A stretch of 64,000 nucleotides of DNA from Oscillibacter sp. MSJ-31. Lineage in GTDB: Bacteria > Bacillota > Clostridia > Oscillospirales > Oscillospiraceae. Every line of letters begins with the position of its first letter. The first letter of the stretch is position 1. The DNA lies in NCBI RefSeq assembly GCF_018918025.1, contig NZ_JAHLPT010000001.1, positions 186,001-250,000 on the forward strand, written 5' to 3'. The notes beneath the pieces were generated by a model. It did no database searches, had not been told where the DNA came from, and saw only the letters and a list, made by a program, of their open reading frames with translations. Below, piece after piece: positions 32,704 through 41,600 of this stretch. A program made the translations under genes and the position numbers.

Positions 32704-34194
32704 ATGTCCCTTGATATGACGTACTTCAACGAGATGGAGGCGAAGATCCCGCACGGCAAGGTCCGCACGCGCTTCGCTCCCTCCCCCACCGGCTATATGC
32801 ACGTCGGCAACCTGCGCACCGCGCTCTACACCTGGCTCATTGCGCGCAACGCGGGCGGCACCTTCATCCTCCGCATCGAGGATACCGACCAGGGCCGCCT
32901 CATCGAGGGCGCGACCGACGTCATCTACCGCACGCTGGCCGAGTGCGGACTCGACCACGACGAAGGCCCCGACGTCGGCGGCCCCGTGGCTCCCTACATC
33001 CAGTCCGAGCGCCGCGACACCTACGGCAAATACGCCGAGCTGCTCGTCGAGCGCGGCGGCGCCTATTACTGCTTCTGCGAAAAGACGGAGAGCGCCGAGG
33101 ATTCCGGCGAGTTCGACCGCGCGGACGATCCCTGCCGCGACCTGCCGCTTGAGGAAGCAAAGGCCCGCGTCGCCGCCGGCGAGCCCTACGTCGTCCGCCA
33201 GCGCATCCCCAAGGAGGGCGCCACCACCTTCCACGACGCCATCTTCGGCGACATCACGGTGGAAAACAAGACGCTTGACGATCAGGTGCTTTTGAAGCGC
33301 GACGGCCTGCCGACCTACAACTTTGCCAACGTCATCGACGATCATCTCATGGGCATCACCCATGTGGTCCGCGGCAGCGAGTACCTTTCCTCCGCGCCGA
33401 AGTACAACCTGCTCTACGAGGCGTTCGGCTGGGAGGTCCCGACCTATGTCCACTGCTCCCCCGTCATGCGCGACAGCCAGCACAAAATGTCCAAGCGCCA
33501 CGGCGACCCGAGCTATGAGGATCTCAAGGCGCAGGGCTTCCTGACGCCCGCCATTCTGAACTATGTGGCGCTCCTCGGCTGGTCGCCGCGCGGCGAGCGC
33601 GCCGAGCAGGAGTTCTTCACCATGTCCGAGCTGGCTGAGGCCTTCGACATCGCGGGCATCTCCAAGTCCCCCGCCATTTTCGACATCGAAAAGCTCACCT
33701 ACTTCAACGCCAACTATATCCGCAATATGGCGCCCGAGGACTTCGCCAGAGCTGCCGAGCCGTTCATCCGCCAGAGCGTGAAGAATGAGGCGTACTCCGC
33801 TTCCGAGATCGCGGCGCTGCTGCAGGCACGCTGCGAGAAGCTCACCGACATTCCCGAGAAGGTCGATTTCTTCGACGCCCTCCCCGACTACGACCTCGCG
33901 TTCTACACGAACAAAAAGTCCAAGACCGACGCGGCGGTATCGCTCGATATGCTGCAGAAGGTCCTCCCCAAGCTCGAGGCGCTGAACGACTGGTCCACCG
34001 ACGGCATCCACGATATGCTCATCGCGTTCGCGGTGGAGCTGGGCGTGAAGAACGCTACGCTCATGTGGCCCCTGCGCATCGCCTGCGCCGGTAAGCTCGT
34101 CACCCCCGGCGGTGCGGTCGAGATCTGCAAAATTCTCGGCAAGGACGAGACGATCCGCCGCGTGAAGTGCGGCATCGAAAAGCTCGGCGGATGA
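32704..34194 (+). CDS. gltX: Glutamyl-tRNA synthetase
   Basis: A 496-residue class I synthetase. RTRFAPSPTGYMHVGNLRTA holds the HIGH-type motif and HKMSKRHGDPSYEDL the KMSKS loop. FILRIEDTDQGR follows the family's consensus. The longer frame upstream lacks a ribosome site, while AGGAGG at about 32691-32696 fixes 32704. It is co-transcribed with spoIIM through an ATGA overlap. It may charge tRNA-Gln as well if the organism uses transamidation, which the window cannot show. Confidence 0.96.
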   Translation: MSLDMTYFNEMEAKIPHGKVRTRFAPSPTGYMHVGNLRTALYTWLIARNAGGTFILRIEDTDQGRLIEGATDVIYRTLAECGLDHDEGPDVGGPVAPYIQSERRDTYGKYAELLVERGGAYYCFCEKTESAEDSGEFDRADDPCRDLPLEEAKARVAAGEPYVVRQRIPKEGATTFHDAIFGDITVENKTLDDQVLLKRDGLPTYNFANVIDDHLMGITHVVRGSEYLSSAPKYNLLYEAFGWEVPTYVHCSPVMRDSQHKMSKRHGDPSYEDLKAQGFLTPAILNYVALLGWSPRGERAEQEFFTMSELAEAFDIAGISKSPAIFDIEKLTYFNANYIRNMAPEDFARAAEPFIRQSVKNEAYSASEIAALLQARCEKLTDIPEKVDFFDALPDYDLAFYTNKKSKTDAAVSLDMLQKVLPKLEALNDWSTDGIHDMLIAFAVELGVKNATLMWPLRIACAGKLVTPGGAVEICKILGKDETIRRVKCGIEKLGG

Positions 34195-34817
34195 ACGAAC
34201 TCAGCTCCTACCTCCGGCGCACGCTCTGCGAGGCGTGGCAGAGCGGCTACGGCGAGGAGGCGCGCCGCGCCGCCATCGTCGCGCCGTTGCTCACGCTTGT
34301 CGGCTTCGCCGCCGCGTGGTTCTTTCCGCAGCTGACCGATCACGTCATGGGCGTGCTCGAGCAGGCGATCGACAGCGCCGGCCTCAGCACCGTCACCGAG
34401 ACGCGGGACATGGCGGCCGCCATTTTTGCCAACAACCTCACCGCCGCATTCTCGGCGATCCTCTGGGGTCTTGTCCCCTTTGCCTATCTTGCGGCCTTCC
34501 CGCTCGGCTTCAACTTCTTCCTGATCGGCGCGCTGGGCGTGTATTATGTACGCAGCGGCGTCGGTCTCGGCTCCTACCTCGTCGGCATTCTCCCCCACGG
34601 CATCTTTGAGCTGCCCGCGCTCGTGCTTTTCTGCGCGGCAGGGCTGTACCTCTGCTCGCGCGTGACCGCGCGCGTGCGCGGAGACAAGGAGGTCCGCATC
34701 CTGCGAACACTCTCCGAGGTCTCGACGCTCTTCCTCTATGTCATTCTGCCGCTGCTCGCCGCGGCGGCGCTCATGGAGACCTATGTAACGCCGCGCCTGC
34801 TGGCGATGGTCCTCTGA
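34191..34817 (+). CDS. spoIIM: Stage II sporulation protein M family membrane protein
   Basis: A 208-residue protein with about five membrane helices and the SpoIIM/DUF95 core: an alanine-rich first helix (APLLTLVGFAAAWFFPQL), then IFANNLTAAFSAILWGLVPF and GILPHGIFELPALVLFCAAG, the family's most conserved stretch. SpoIIM joins SpoIID and SpoIIP in septal wall thinning for engulfment, though wider family members exist. It overlaps gltX by four bases (ATGA). Its downstream terminator was split by the mobile element. Confidence 0.85.
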   Translation: MNELSSYLRRTLCEAWQSGYGEEARRAAIVAPLLTLVGFAAAWFFPQLTDHVMGVLEQAIDSAGLSTVTETRDMAAAIFANNLTAAFSAILWGLVPFAYLAAFPLGFNFFLIGALGVYYVRSGVGLGSYLVGILPHGIFELPALVLFCAAGLYLCSRVTARVRGDKEVRILRTLSEVSTLFLYVILPLLAAAALMETYVTPRLLAMVL

Positions 34818-34838
34818 CCGCTTCGCTTCCGACTTGTA

Positions 34839-34880
34839 AAAAAGCTCCCGCTGCCTTCAGGAGTGTGTTAATAAAGAAGT
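34839..34880. other. attL: left half of split terminator plus left arm of the element
   Basis: AAAAAAGCTCCCGCTGCC (34838-34855) is the host half of a terminator stem. It is followed by TTC and then the element arm AGGAGTGTGTTAATAAAGAA. The central dinucleotide of the predicted crossover is TC at 34857-34858 (GA on the other strand). The matching right junction is at 56473-56515. Confidence 0.85.
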
Positions 34881-34895
34881 TTTCATGCTCCGGGC

Positions 34896-34931
34896 AAACG
34901 GCGTGATGTGCTACGGCATATCACGCCGTTT
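34896..34931 (-). terminator. Hairpin at the end of tnpX
   Basis: AAACGGCGTGAT pairs with ATCACGCCGTTT. It overlaps the tnpX stop just inside attL. The T-run is weak on both strands, but it may replace the split host terminator. Confidence 0.55.
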
Positions 34932-36567
34932 GTCTTGTTGCGACTTCTTCGGATAGCGGTATTTTCCCCACAAAGTTATAGTAGATGTCTACTTGCTGTG
35001 TGCGGTGGCCGCTGGACTTGTCGGGGGCATGAACAACGATTTTATCAACCAGCTCGTGAAGCATATCCAGGGTCAGTTCACTCGGCTCTGTATATTTCCG
35101 AACACACTTTAAGAAGCTCTTGATGTTCACGGTCTGCTCCTCGCAAAAGTCAACAGTTCTTCTTAGATCTGCGCTGCTGGCTTCAAGAATTTGCTGCTCC
35201 TGTTCATAGTCAGCGTTCATTTTGGCAAAGCGGCTGTCGGACAGCTTTCCGCTCAGATTGTCCTCATAAAGCCGTTTGATAATGCCGTCGATCTCTGCGA
35301 TGCGTCGCATTTGCTTCTCCAACTGGCGTTTGGAGACTGATAGCGTTTCCATCTGCTCTGCCATCTTGTTCTCTGTAACCTGCTGCACAAAGTCAGCCTC
35401 ATAGTTTCTGACATGGGAGATGACCTTTCGCAGATTCTCTAAAACAAGCGTTTCCAGCACCTCAGAACGGATGTAGTGGGCGCTGCACTCTCCACGCTTG
35501 CGTTTATAAGTCCCACAAACATAGTTATCCAAATGCCTTTCCCATGATTTGGTGCGGCATAGGTGGAGCTTGTTGCCACAATCGGCACAGTACACCAGCC
35601 CGGAAAACATTCCCATGTCTCCCATCTTTGTTGGGCGGCGTCGGCTTTGACGAGCCTTCTGTACCAAATCCCATGTTTCTTGGTCTATCAGCGCCACATG
35701 GGTATTCTCAAAGACAGCCTGTTTTTCTTCGGGATTACAAATCGTCTTTTTGCTCTTATAGGACTTTTTCGTTGTTTTGAAGTTATAGGTATTCCCAAGG
35801 TAGTCCTTTTGCTCCAGAATGTTCCCCACGCTATTTGGGTTCCAATGGCACGGAAACTCGGGATTATAACGATCTGTCCGCCCGGTGCGCTGAAAGATCA
35901 GTGTGCCGGGTGTTATGATCTGCTTTTCCCGCAGAATACGAGCGATCTTGCCGGGGCCGTTCCCCTCAATGGCGAGCCGGAAAATAAGCCGTACTACCGG
36001 TGCAGTTTCCGTATCTTCGATGAGCTGCCCGTTCTCGCCCATCAGATAGCCATACGGCACTTGTGTAGATAGGCGCTTGCCGGATAAGCCCTTCGCGCGA
36101 AACACGGCGCGGATTTTCTTGCTGGTGTCTTTCGCGTACCATTCGTTGATGATGTTCCGAAAAGGAGTGAAATCATTGTCCTCCCGCTCACTGTCTACAC
36201 CATCATTGATGGCGATAAAACGAACATCTTTGTCGGGAAACATGATCTCGGTGTACATTCCGACTTCCAGATAGTTTCGTCCAAACCGGGACATATCCTT
36301 GACGATCACGCAATCAACATACCCTGCATCAATATCGGCCAGCATTTCTTGGAAGCCAGGACGATTGAAGTTTGTGCCGCTGTAACCATCATCTACATAG
36401 AACTTGTAGTTCGTAATGCCTCTGTCCTTTGCGTACTTCTCCAAAATCTGCTTTTGGTGCTGTATGCTGTTGCTGTCGCCCTCGTTATCATCGTCACGGG
36501 ATAAGCGGCAGTAGAACGCCGTCCATTTATCCAGCACGGTTTTTATCGTCTTGGAAATAGCTGTCAT
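34921..36567 (-). CDS. tnpX: Large serine recombinase, TnpX/TndX type
   Basis: A 548-residue serine recombinase. The catalytic serine lies in FYCRLSRDDDNEGDS near residue 22. VIVKDMSRFGRNYLEVGMY carries the conserved arginines. The recombinase domain follows (GKRLSTQVPYGYL), then a zinc-ribbon region with CADCGN and CSAHYIRSE, a coiled coil near residues 400-460 and a C-terminal DUF4368-like end. It lies 63 bases inside attL, the usual position. By family knowledge it excises and inserts the element as a circle at sites with a GA core, which agrees with the TC/GA found at both ends. It overlaps the upstream gene by one base. Confidence 0.95.
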   Translation of the reverse strand: MTAISKTIKTVLDKWTAFYCRLSRDDDNEGDSNSIQHQKQILEKYAKDRGITNYKFYVDDGYSGTNFNRPGFQEMLADIDAGYVDCVIVKDMSRFGRNYLEVGMYTEIMFPDKDVRFIAINDGVDSEREDNDFTPFRNIINEWYAKDTSKKIRAVFRAKGLSGKRLSTQVPYGYLMGENGQLIEDTETAPVVRLIFRLAIEGNGPGKIARILREKQIITPGTLIFQRTGRTDRYNPEFPCHWNPNSVGNILEQKDYLGNTYNFKTTKKSYKSKKTICNPEEKQAVFENTHVALIDQETWDLVQKARQSRRRPTKMGDMGMFSGLVYCADCGNKLHLCRTKSWERHLDNYVCGTYKRKRGECSAHYIRSEVLETLVLENLRKVISHVRNYEADFVQQVTENKMAEQMETLSVSKRQLEKQMRRIAEIDGIIKRLYEDNLSGKLSDSRFAKMNADYEQEQQILEASSADLRRTVDFCEEQTVNIKSFLKCVRKYTEPSELTLDMLHELVDKIVVHAPDKSSGHRTQQVDIYYNFVGKIPLSEEVATRQTA

Positions 36568-36977
36568 TACCGCCAGCCCCCTTTCTCTATGAGAGAGGAG
36601 AACGGAGCAAGCATACGCTGAATGTTGCAGCCTTCTTTTACGCTATGGAGAGAAACACCGTGCCGAACGAGCGCATTTTCAAAAAGTCGGTTGGCACACA
36701 GCATATTTCTGGACAGTCGGGATAGACTGCAAACCACAACATCTGACACATTTCCCGTTTCAATTTGTTGCAGCATTTTCTGAAAGGCGGGGCGTTTCAT
36801 GGTATTTCCGCTAAAGCCAGCGTCCGAGAAAACTTGTACCGGCATCAAGCCGTTTTGGTGAGCATATTCTACTGCTTGAAGTTCTTGAAGGCGTATGGCA
36901 TCTGCCATCATAGCGGTGTTTCCACCGCTGTCTACACGGCAATATATTGCCGTGAATTGCTTGGACTGTCTAATCAT
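36567..36977 (-). CDS. Small serine-recombinase-like protein lacking the catalytic serine position
   Basis: A 136-residue protein with only the resolvase N-terminal fold: FTAIYCRVDSGGNTAMMADA, then the conserved VFSDAGFSGNTMKRPAFQKM and DVVVCSLSRLSRNMLCANRL. The catalytic Tyr-x-Arg-x-Ser is changed to Y-C-R-V-D-S, so the serine is displaced by one residue. There is no DNA-binding domain. It overlaps tnpX by one base and is co-expressed. It may be an accessory or directionality partner of TnpX, or a decaying resolvase. Confidence 0.8.
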   Translation of the reverse strand: MIRQSKQFTAIYCRVDSGGNTAMMADAIRLQELQAVEYAHQNGLMPVQVFSDAGFSGNTMKRPAFQKMLQQIETGNVSDVVVCSLSRLSRNMLCANRLFENALVRHGVSLHSVKEGCNIQRMLAPFSSLIEKGGWR

Positions 36978-37067
36978 ATTCCCTCCGTTCCGACAGCCGC
37001 CATGATTGATAAAAGCGTTTATCAGGTCAATATTATTATACCAAATTGTAAAGAAACGGTCAAAAAA

Positions 37068-37232
37068 TCAAACTTTTTTGCCGTATTTTGTTGTCTTGGT
37101 ATCTATGTCGATCAGGCGCTTGATTTTATCAACGGCGGTGCTGCCCTCATCGAGGAAATGAGAGGTGACAACATAAGTGGTATTGCCGATCTTCCTTTCC
37201 ATCTGCACGGTGCTTGCGGATTTCTTTTCCAT
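37068..37232 (-). CDS. tnpW: Transposon-encoded protein TnpW
   Basis: A 54-residue protein starting MEKKSASTVQMERKIGNTTY and containing YVVTSHFLDEGSTAVDKIKR, the TnpW-family core. TnpW is found beside TnpX in Tn4451-type elements, and the position 90 bases before the recombinase pair fits. A GAGGG ribosome site precedes 37232. The longer frame upstream is rejected. The function is unproven in the family. Confidence 0.88.
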   Translation of the reverse strand: MEKKSASTVQMERKIGNTTYVVTSHFLDEGSTAVDKIKRLIDIDTKTTKYGKKV

Positions 37233-37280
37233 ATTGTCACCCTCTCTTGTAAATATTTTTGTACGGTCTGAAATCGACAA

Positions 37281-37308
37281 AAGCCGCGTCCTCATGCAGG
37301 CGCGGCCT
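37281..37308 (-). terminator. Intrinsic terminator upstream of tnpW
   Basis: GCCGCG...CGCGGC with an inner CCT/AGG pairing, followed by TTTTG on the minus strand. It probably ends transcripts coming from the Spo0A-domain gene. Confidence 0.65.
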
Positions 37309-37795
37309 TTGATATGGTTTGTTTGTTGACAGGTACATTTCAGGAACATATTGGACGGCGCTGGCACGCCTTACACGGGAATTTCACCCCCTGCGGTTCT
37401 CACAGGTTGCCCCCTTTGCCTGCGACGGCTCACAGCCTGTCAAGGCCGCTTCAACGCTCGGGCTGAGGCTGGACAATCGTATCTCCCCGATATGCGTGTC
37501 ATCGCCCCCATGCCAGCCACGGCCTGTTTGTGCGCGGAAGGCTGCTCCCCCTATACCTCCTCTCTTAGTTGGGATCATGGCCTGCTCAGTCCCGCACGGC
37601 TTTCCTTTCGGACGCATATCGGATGTATCCAATAGACCTATTCAATTTCCAAGCTGTCGCCAGCCCGCACGGAGGCACCGCGATTGGTACATCCGTGCCG
37701 AATGGCGGCAGTGTCGAAATCTGTCTCAAAATGAGCCACATTTCCAATGACAGGGAGAGAGAAAGGCGGCAATACGCCGCCCTTCTCCGTTTCTG
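37309..37795. other. Non-coding stretch between tnpW and the Spo0A-domain gene
   Basis: About 490 bases without a convincing gene. Open frames on both strands lack ribosome sites and read like shadows. The only clear structure is a copy of the element's palindromic repeat at 37711-37747. Confidence 0.5.
37711..37747 (+). repeat. Element repeat, copy 1
   Basis: TGTCGAAAT followed by CTGTCTCAAAATGAGCCACA. It is an imperfect dyad of the GTCTC...GAGAC type with an adjoining Spo0A-box-like core. Confidence 0.75.
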
Positions 37796-38167
37796 TCAGC
37801 TGCGCAGATATGCGGCCAGAATGTCGATGAAATGGGAATTGGTGGGCGGTTGCCTCAACTCCGTGCCGGCGATCAGATTCAAAAGGCTGTGGTCGGGATA
37901 GCTCCAACAACTCTGGATGAGAGTGCGGAGATTGCGCTCTACACAGCTCGGTGTCGTGTTGAAATGCTCCGCTGTCTGCATATAGAGCCGTTTCGTGATC
38001 AGCACCATGTTCTCCGGCTGGTCGCGCACCTGCTCGACCATATAGGCCGCATAATGGAAGCCTGCCAGCTTTCCGTTCACGCCGAGAAGCCGCAGGAGCC
38101 GCGCAGCGTCCAGCGGAGCCTGTGCGCTATCCTTTTCGTATTCGGGAAGATAATAAACCAAAGGCAT
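37796..38167 (-). CDS. Stand-alone Spo0A C-terminal-domain DNA-binding protein
   Basis: A 123-residue protein. From about residue 22 it matches the effector domain of Spo0A: LLRLLGVNGKLAGFHYAAYM, ITKRLYMQTAEHFNTTPSCV and ERNLRTLIQSCWSYPD. There is no receiver domain, so phosphorylation control is absent. AGGAGG precedes the ATG at 38167. In Spo0A this helix-turn-helix contacts TGTCGAA. The same core adjoins the element's dispersed repeats, so this protein could be their ligand (inference). Confidence 0.85.
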   Translation of the reverse strand: MPLVYYLPEYEKDSAQAPLDAARLLRLLGVNGKLAGFHYAAYMVEQVRDQPENMVLITKRLYMQTAEHFNTTPSCVERNLRTLIQSCWSYPDHSLLNLIAGTELRQPPTNSHFIDILAAYLRS

Positions 38168-38273
38168 AGATACCCCTCCTATATGATTGAAATAGAAAGA
38201 TGGGAAAGGGTATCAACGGCGGGCCTCTCGGCCAGCGGACAGCCTTTTCAACCAAAGTCCCTGCTGTGCTGAA

Positions 38274-38390
38274 CTAAAAGCAAAGTGTCCTGTCGTTAGG
38301 TGTACCCTTAATTGCTGTTTTGGCCGCATGAGCGGCATGGCGGGGGAACAACGGGAGAATGGCTGTCCGGCTATAATTCCGTATAATCAT
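38274..38390 (-). CDS. Possible 38-residue peptide upstream of the Spo0A-domain gene
   Basis: An open frame from ATG at 38390 with GGAGG six bases upstream. It starts MIIRNYSRTAILPLFPRHAA and ends in DRTLCF. It is short and basic with no membrane helix. The good ribosome site is the main support. It could instead be a leader peptide for the Spo0A-domain gene about 100 bases on. Confidence 0.4.
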   Translation of the reverse strand: MIIRNYSRTAILPLFPRHAAHAAKTAIKGTPNDRTLCF

Positions 38391-38530
38391 TCTTGTCCTC
38401 CGTAACTCAATCATACACGATAAGTGCCGCTTTGTGTCATACAATCGCTCTACAATGGCCTACTAAAACCGGCTGATATTTGCTGTTTTTTGTCGATTAT
38501 TGAACTATTTGAAGAAAAACAAGAAAAAGG

Positions 38531-38571
38531 AAGCCGCAAGACAGCTCCGTCGTAGAGCTGCCTTGCGGCTT
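38531..38571 (-). terminator. Terminator after the large surface protein gene
   Basis: GCCGCAAGACAGCTC pairs with GAGCTGCCTTGCGGC (one mismatch), with T-rich sequence on the minus strand, 48 bases after the stop at 38619. Confidence 0.88.
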
Positions 38572-38618
38572 TAATGGATGCTTTGAATTAAATTGCGGAC
38601 TGTCTGCTGCGATCAGAA

Positions 38619-41600
38619 TTACTTGTTGTACGCTCTGTACAAGAAGGTGACGATCTGGCCGCGTGTGCAGTCGTTGCCGGAGCCGAACTGACCGCCGCCG
38701 ATGCCGCCGGTGATGCCGTTCTTGGCGGCCCATGCCACCGCGTCGGCGTAATAGGCGTTGGTCGCCACATCGCCGAACTCGGCGCTGCCGCTGACCGCGG
38801 GGCTGCCCGCCGCACGGTACAGGAAGGTCACGCTCTGTGCACGGGTGCAGGTGGCGTCGGGACTGAACATACCGTCGCCGGTGCCGCCGGTGATGCCGTT
38901 CTCCACGGCCCACGCCACGGCCTGCTCATAGAAGCTGCCTGGCTTCACATCGCCAAAGGCGGTGCCGGTGTTCTTGGGTGCGGGGCTGCCTGCCGCGCGC
39001 CACAGGAAGGTGACGATCTGCGCGCGGGTGCAGGGCTGGTTGGGAGCGAACAGGCCGTTGCCGACGCCGCCCGTGATGCCCTTCTCCTGCGCCCACTTGA
39101 CCGCCTCATAGTAATAGGCGTTGGTGGACACATCATCGAACGGGCTGATCTCGGCTTCCTTGATAAAGGTTGCCTTGACCTCGACCTTTCCGGCGGGCAT
39201 CTTGAAGCTGTACTTGCCGTTCTTCTCGGTCAGCGCCAACTCCTTGCCCTTGCTGTCGAGAACGGTAAGGTCCTCCAGCTCATAGCCCTTGTCGGGCGTC
39301 ACGGTGATGGTCACGGTATCGCCCTTGCGCGCGGACTTGGGAGAAACGGTAATGCTGCCGTTCTCGCTCTTGCCCGGTGTAATGGAGTAGCTCGGCGAGT
39401 AGCTGCCGCCACCGCCGCCGGAGGAGGAGCCACCGCCGCCGGTGTAGGTCCAGTGCGCATAGACGGTGGTGTTGGCAGAGAATGTATAAACGGTCGTGAT
39501 TTGGGTGCCGCCGCTTGCTGCGGTGTACCAGCCGGCGAAGCTATAGCTGCCGCTGTGGGTAGCGGTGGGCAGGCTGGAGAGCTTTTTACCCACCGTCGTC
39601 ATGTTGGAAGCAGAGGGTGTCCCGCCGTTGCCATCAAAGGTAATGGTGTACTCGGTCGGCGCAACATAGGCCGCGATCACCACGGTCTGATTGTCAGACG
39701 CCAGCTCCGTGCCGTTGGCCTTGACGCGCACATAGTAGGTGCCGTTGGTCAAGCCGCTGATGTCGCTGCCAGTGCCCGGCGTCCATGCGGTAGCGCCGGA
39801 CTTCTGATACTCCATCGCGGTTGTCACATTTTTGAGCTTGCCGTCATTGTTGCTGCCGGTCGTGCAGCCAACAGCCGTCACGGTACTCGGCGTTGCAGCC
39901 TTAGTGACCGTGATGGTCTGTGCGGTGGAATCCGTCGTGGTGGTGCCGTTGCCCTTCTTCACGATGGAGAGCGCTCCGGCAGACACGCCATTCAGATCAT
40001 GCGTCGTGCCGCTGGCGGTGAAGTTCACAACAGCCGCGCCGGTCACGGCATATTCACCGCCGTTTACAAGGTTGCTCAGCGTACCGCTATCGGGACCGGT
40101 GGCGGCAAAGGTCGCGTTGGGCTTAGTTTCCTGCGTTGCGGTAAATGCGGTGATGGTATAGGTCTCCGTTTCGGAAGCCAGCATAGTGCCGTTAGCCTTA
40201 ACACGGACATGGTAAGCGCCCGCAGTTAGGTTATCCAACGCACCGGCGCAGGATGTAAAGGTCGTACCGCCATCCGTGTTGTACTCGTGCGAGGCGGTAG
40301 TTTCGATCTTGCCCTTGCCACCGATGGTGCTCGGCTGTGTTACAGTCAGCCCGGTGGGCTTTGCGCCCTCCGTCACAGTAATGCTCTTTACAGTGGATTC
40401 GCTGGTCGTGCTGCCGTTGCCAACATCCTTTACCTGAATCCCGTTGGCTGCGGTCACACCGGTAATATCCATACTGGCGCTGGTAACATCGTTCCACACG
40501 CTGCCACCGTCCACGCTATACTTCATGGTAGAGGTGTAAGTGCCGCTGATCACCAGCGCACCCGCATCTCTGCCGGTGGCGGTAAAGCTCGCGTTAGGCT
40601 CCGCCGCAGGCGTCGTACCGAAAGCGTTGATGGTTACGCTCTGATTGTCGGATGCCAGCACCGTGCCGGTGGCCTTGACGCGCACAAGGTAGGTGCCGTT
40701 GGTCAAGCCGCTGACTTCGGTGCCGCTGCAAGCCGTCCATGTGGGATCACCGGACTTCTGATACTCCATATCGGCCGTCACATTTTTGAGCTTGCCGTTG
40801 TCGTTACTGTTGGTCGTGCAGTCAACAGCCGTCACGCCGGTCGGCGCGGTCGCCTTGGTGACCGTGATGGATTTCACATCAGAATCCAACATCGTATTGC
40901 TGTCGGTAGCAGGCTTCTTGACCTGAACGCCATTAGTCGTGGTGACATTGGTGATCGGCATATTGTCGCCGGTGATGGCATTCCAGGTTCCGCCGCCGTC
41001 CACGCTGTACCTCATGGTGTTATCCACGCTGCTCAGTTTACCGCCGTTCTCGCTCTCGGCGGTGAAGGTCGCGGTGGGCGTGGCCTCCTTGGTCTTTGCC
41101 GTTGCATCAGCCAGCGTGATAGTAGTATTTGCCGTGGGCGTACCGGAGACCTTGATCTTCGTAAAGTCAATGCGAGTTACATCCACGCCGTTGACAGATG
41201 CAACAGAATAGGTGGTCGGGAAATAGTAATCGGTATTCGCTGTGTAGACCACTTCGGCCATGGCGCCGGTCAAGCCGGTTTGGTTGGAGGCGCCGGAGGT
41301 GAGAGCCATGCCCGTTCCTGCCGTGATGTCCACGCTATAGGCCGGGTCTGTGATATTGTACTTCGCGTTGGCGTTGCTCGTCACATCAAGGTTGCTGCCG
41401 CTTGCAAGGTTTGCCGCGGGGATCTTGATGACAAGCACTTCGGAGCTGGCTGCCGAGGGAGTGCCGCTGATCTCGACGGTCGCGGTGGTCGCATTTGCAC
41501 TTACATCCGTTTTGATCTTAGCTTCAAGACCAGTAGGCAGGTTGGTAAACCAGCCCTTGACATCGGTAGCCGCCGCGATTTCATTGAACTTGTCATTCGT

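Noticed and set aside
37384-37910. Minus-strand frames of 82 and 90 codons between tnpW and the Spo0A-domain gene
   Set aside because: TTG start without ribosome site for the first, and overlap with the Spo0A-domain gene for the second. No recognisable sequence.
39700-41100. Repeats within the surface-protein gene as a mobile or CRISPR-type DNA repeat
   Set aside because: They are in frame, diverged at DNA level and encode repeated protein domains.
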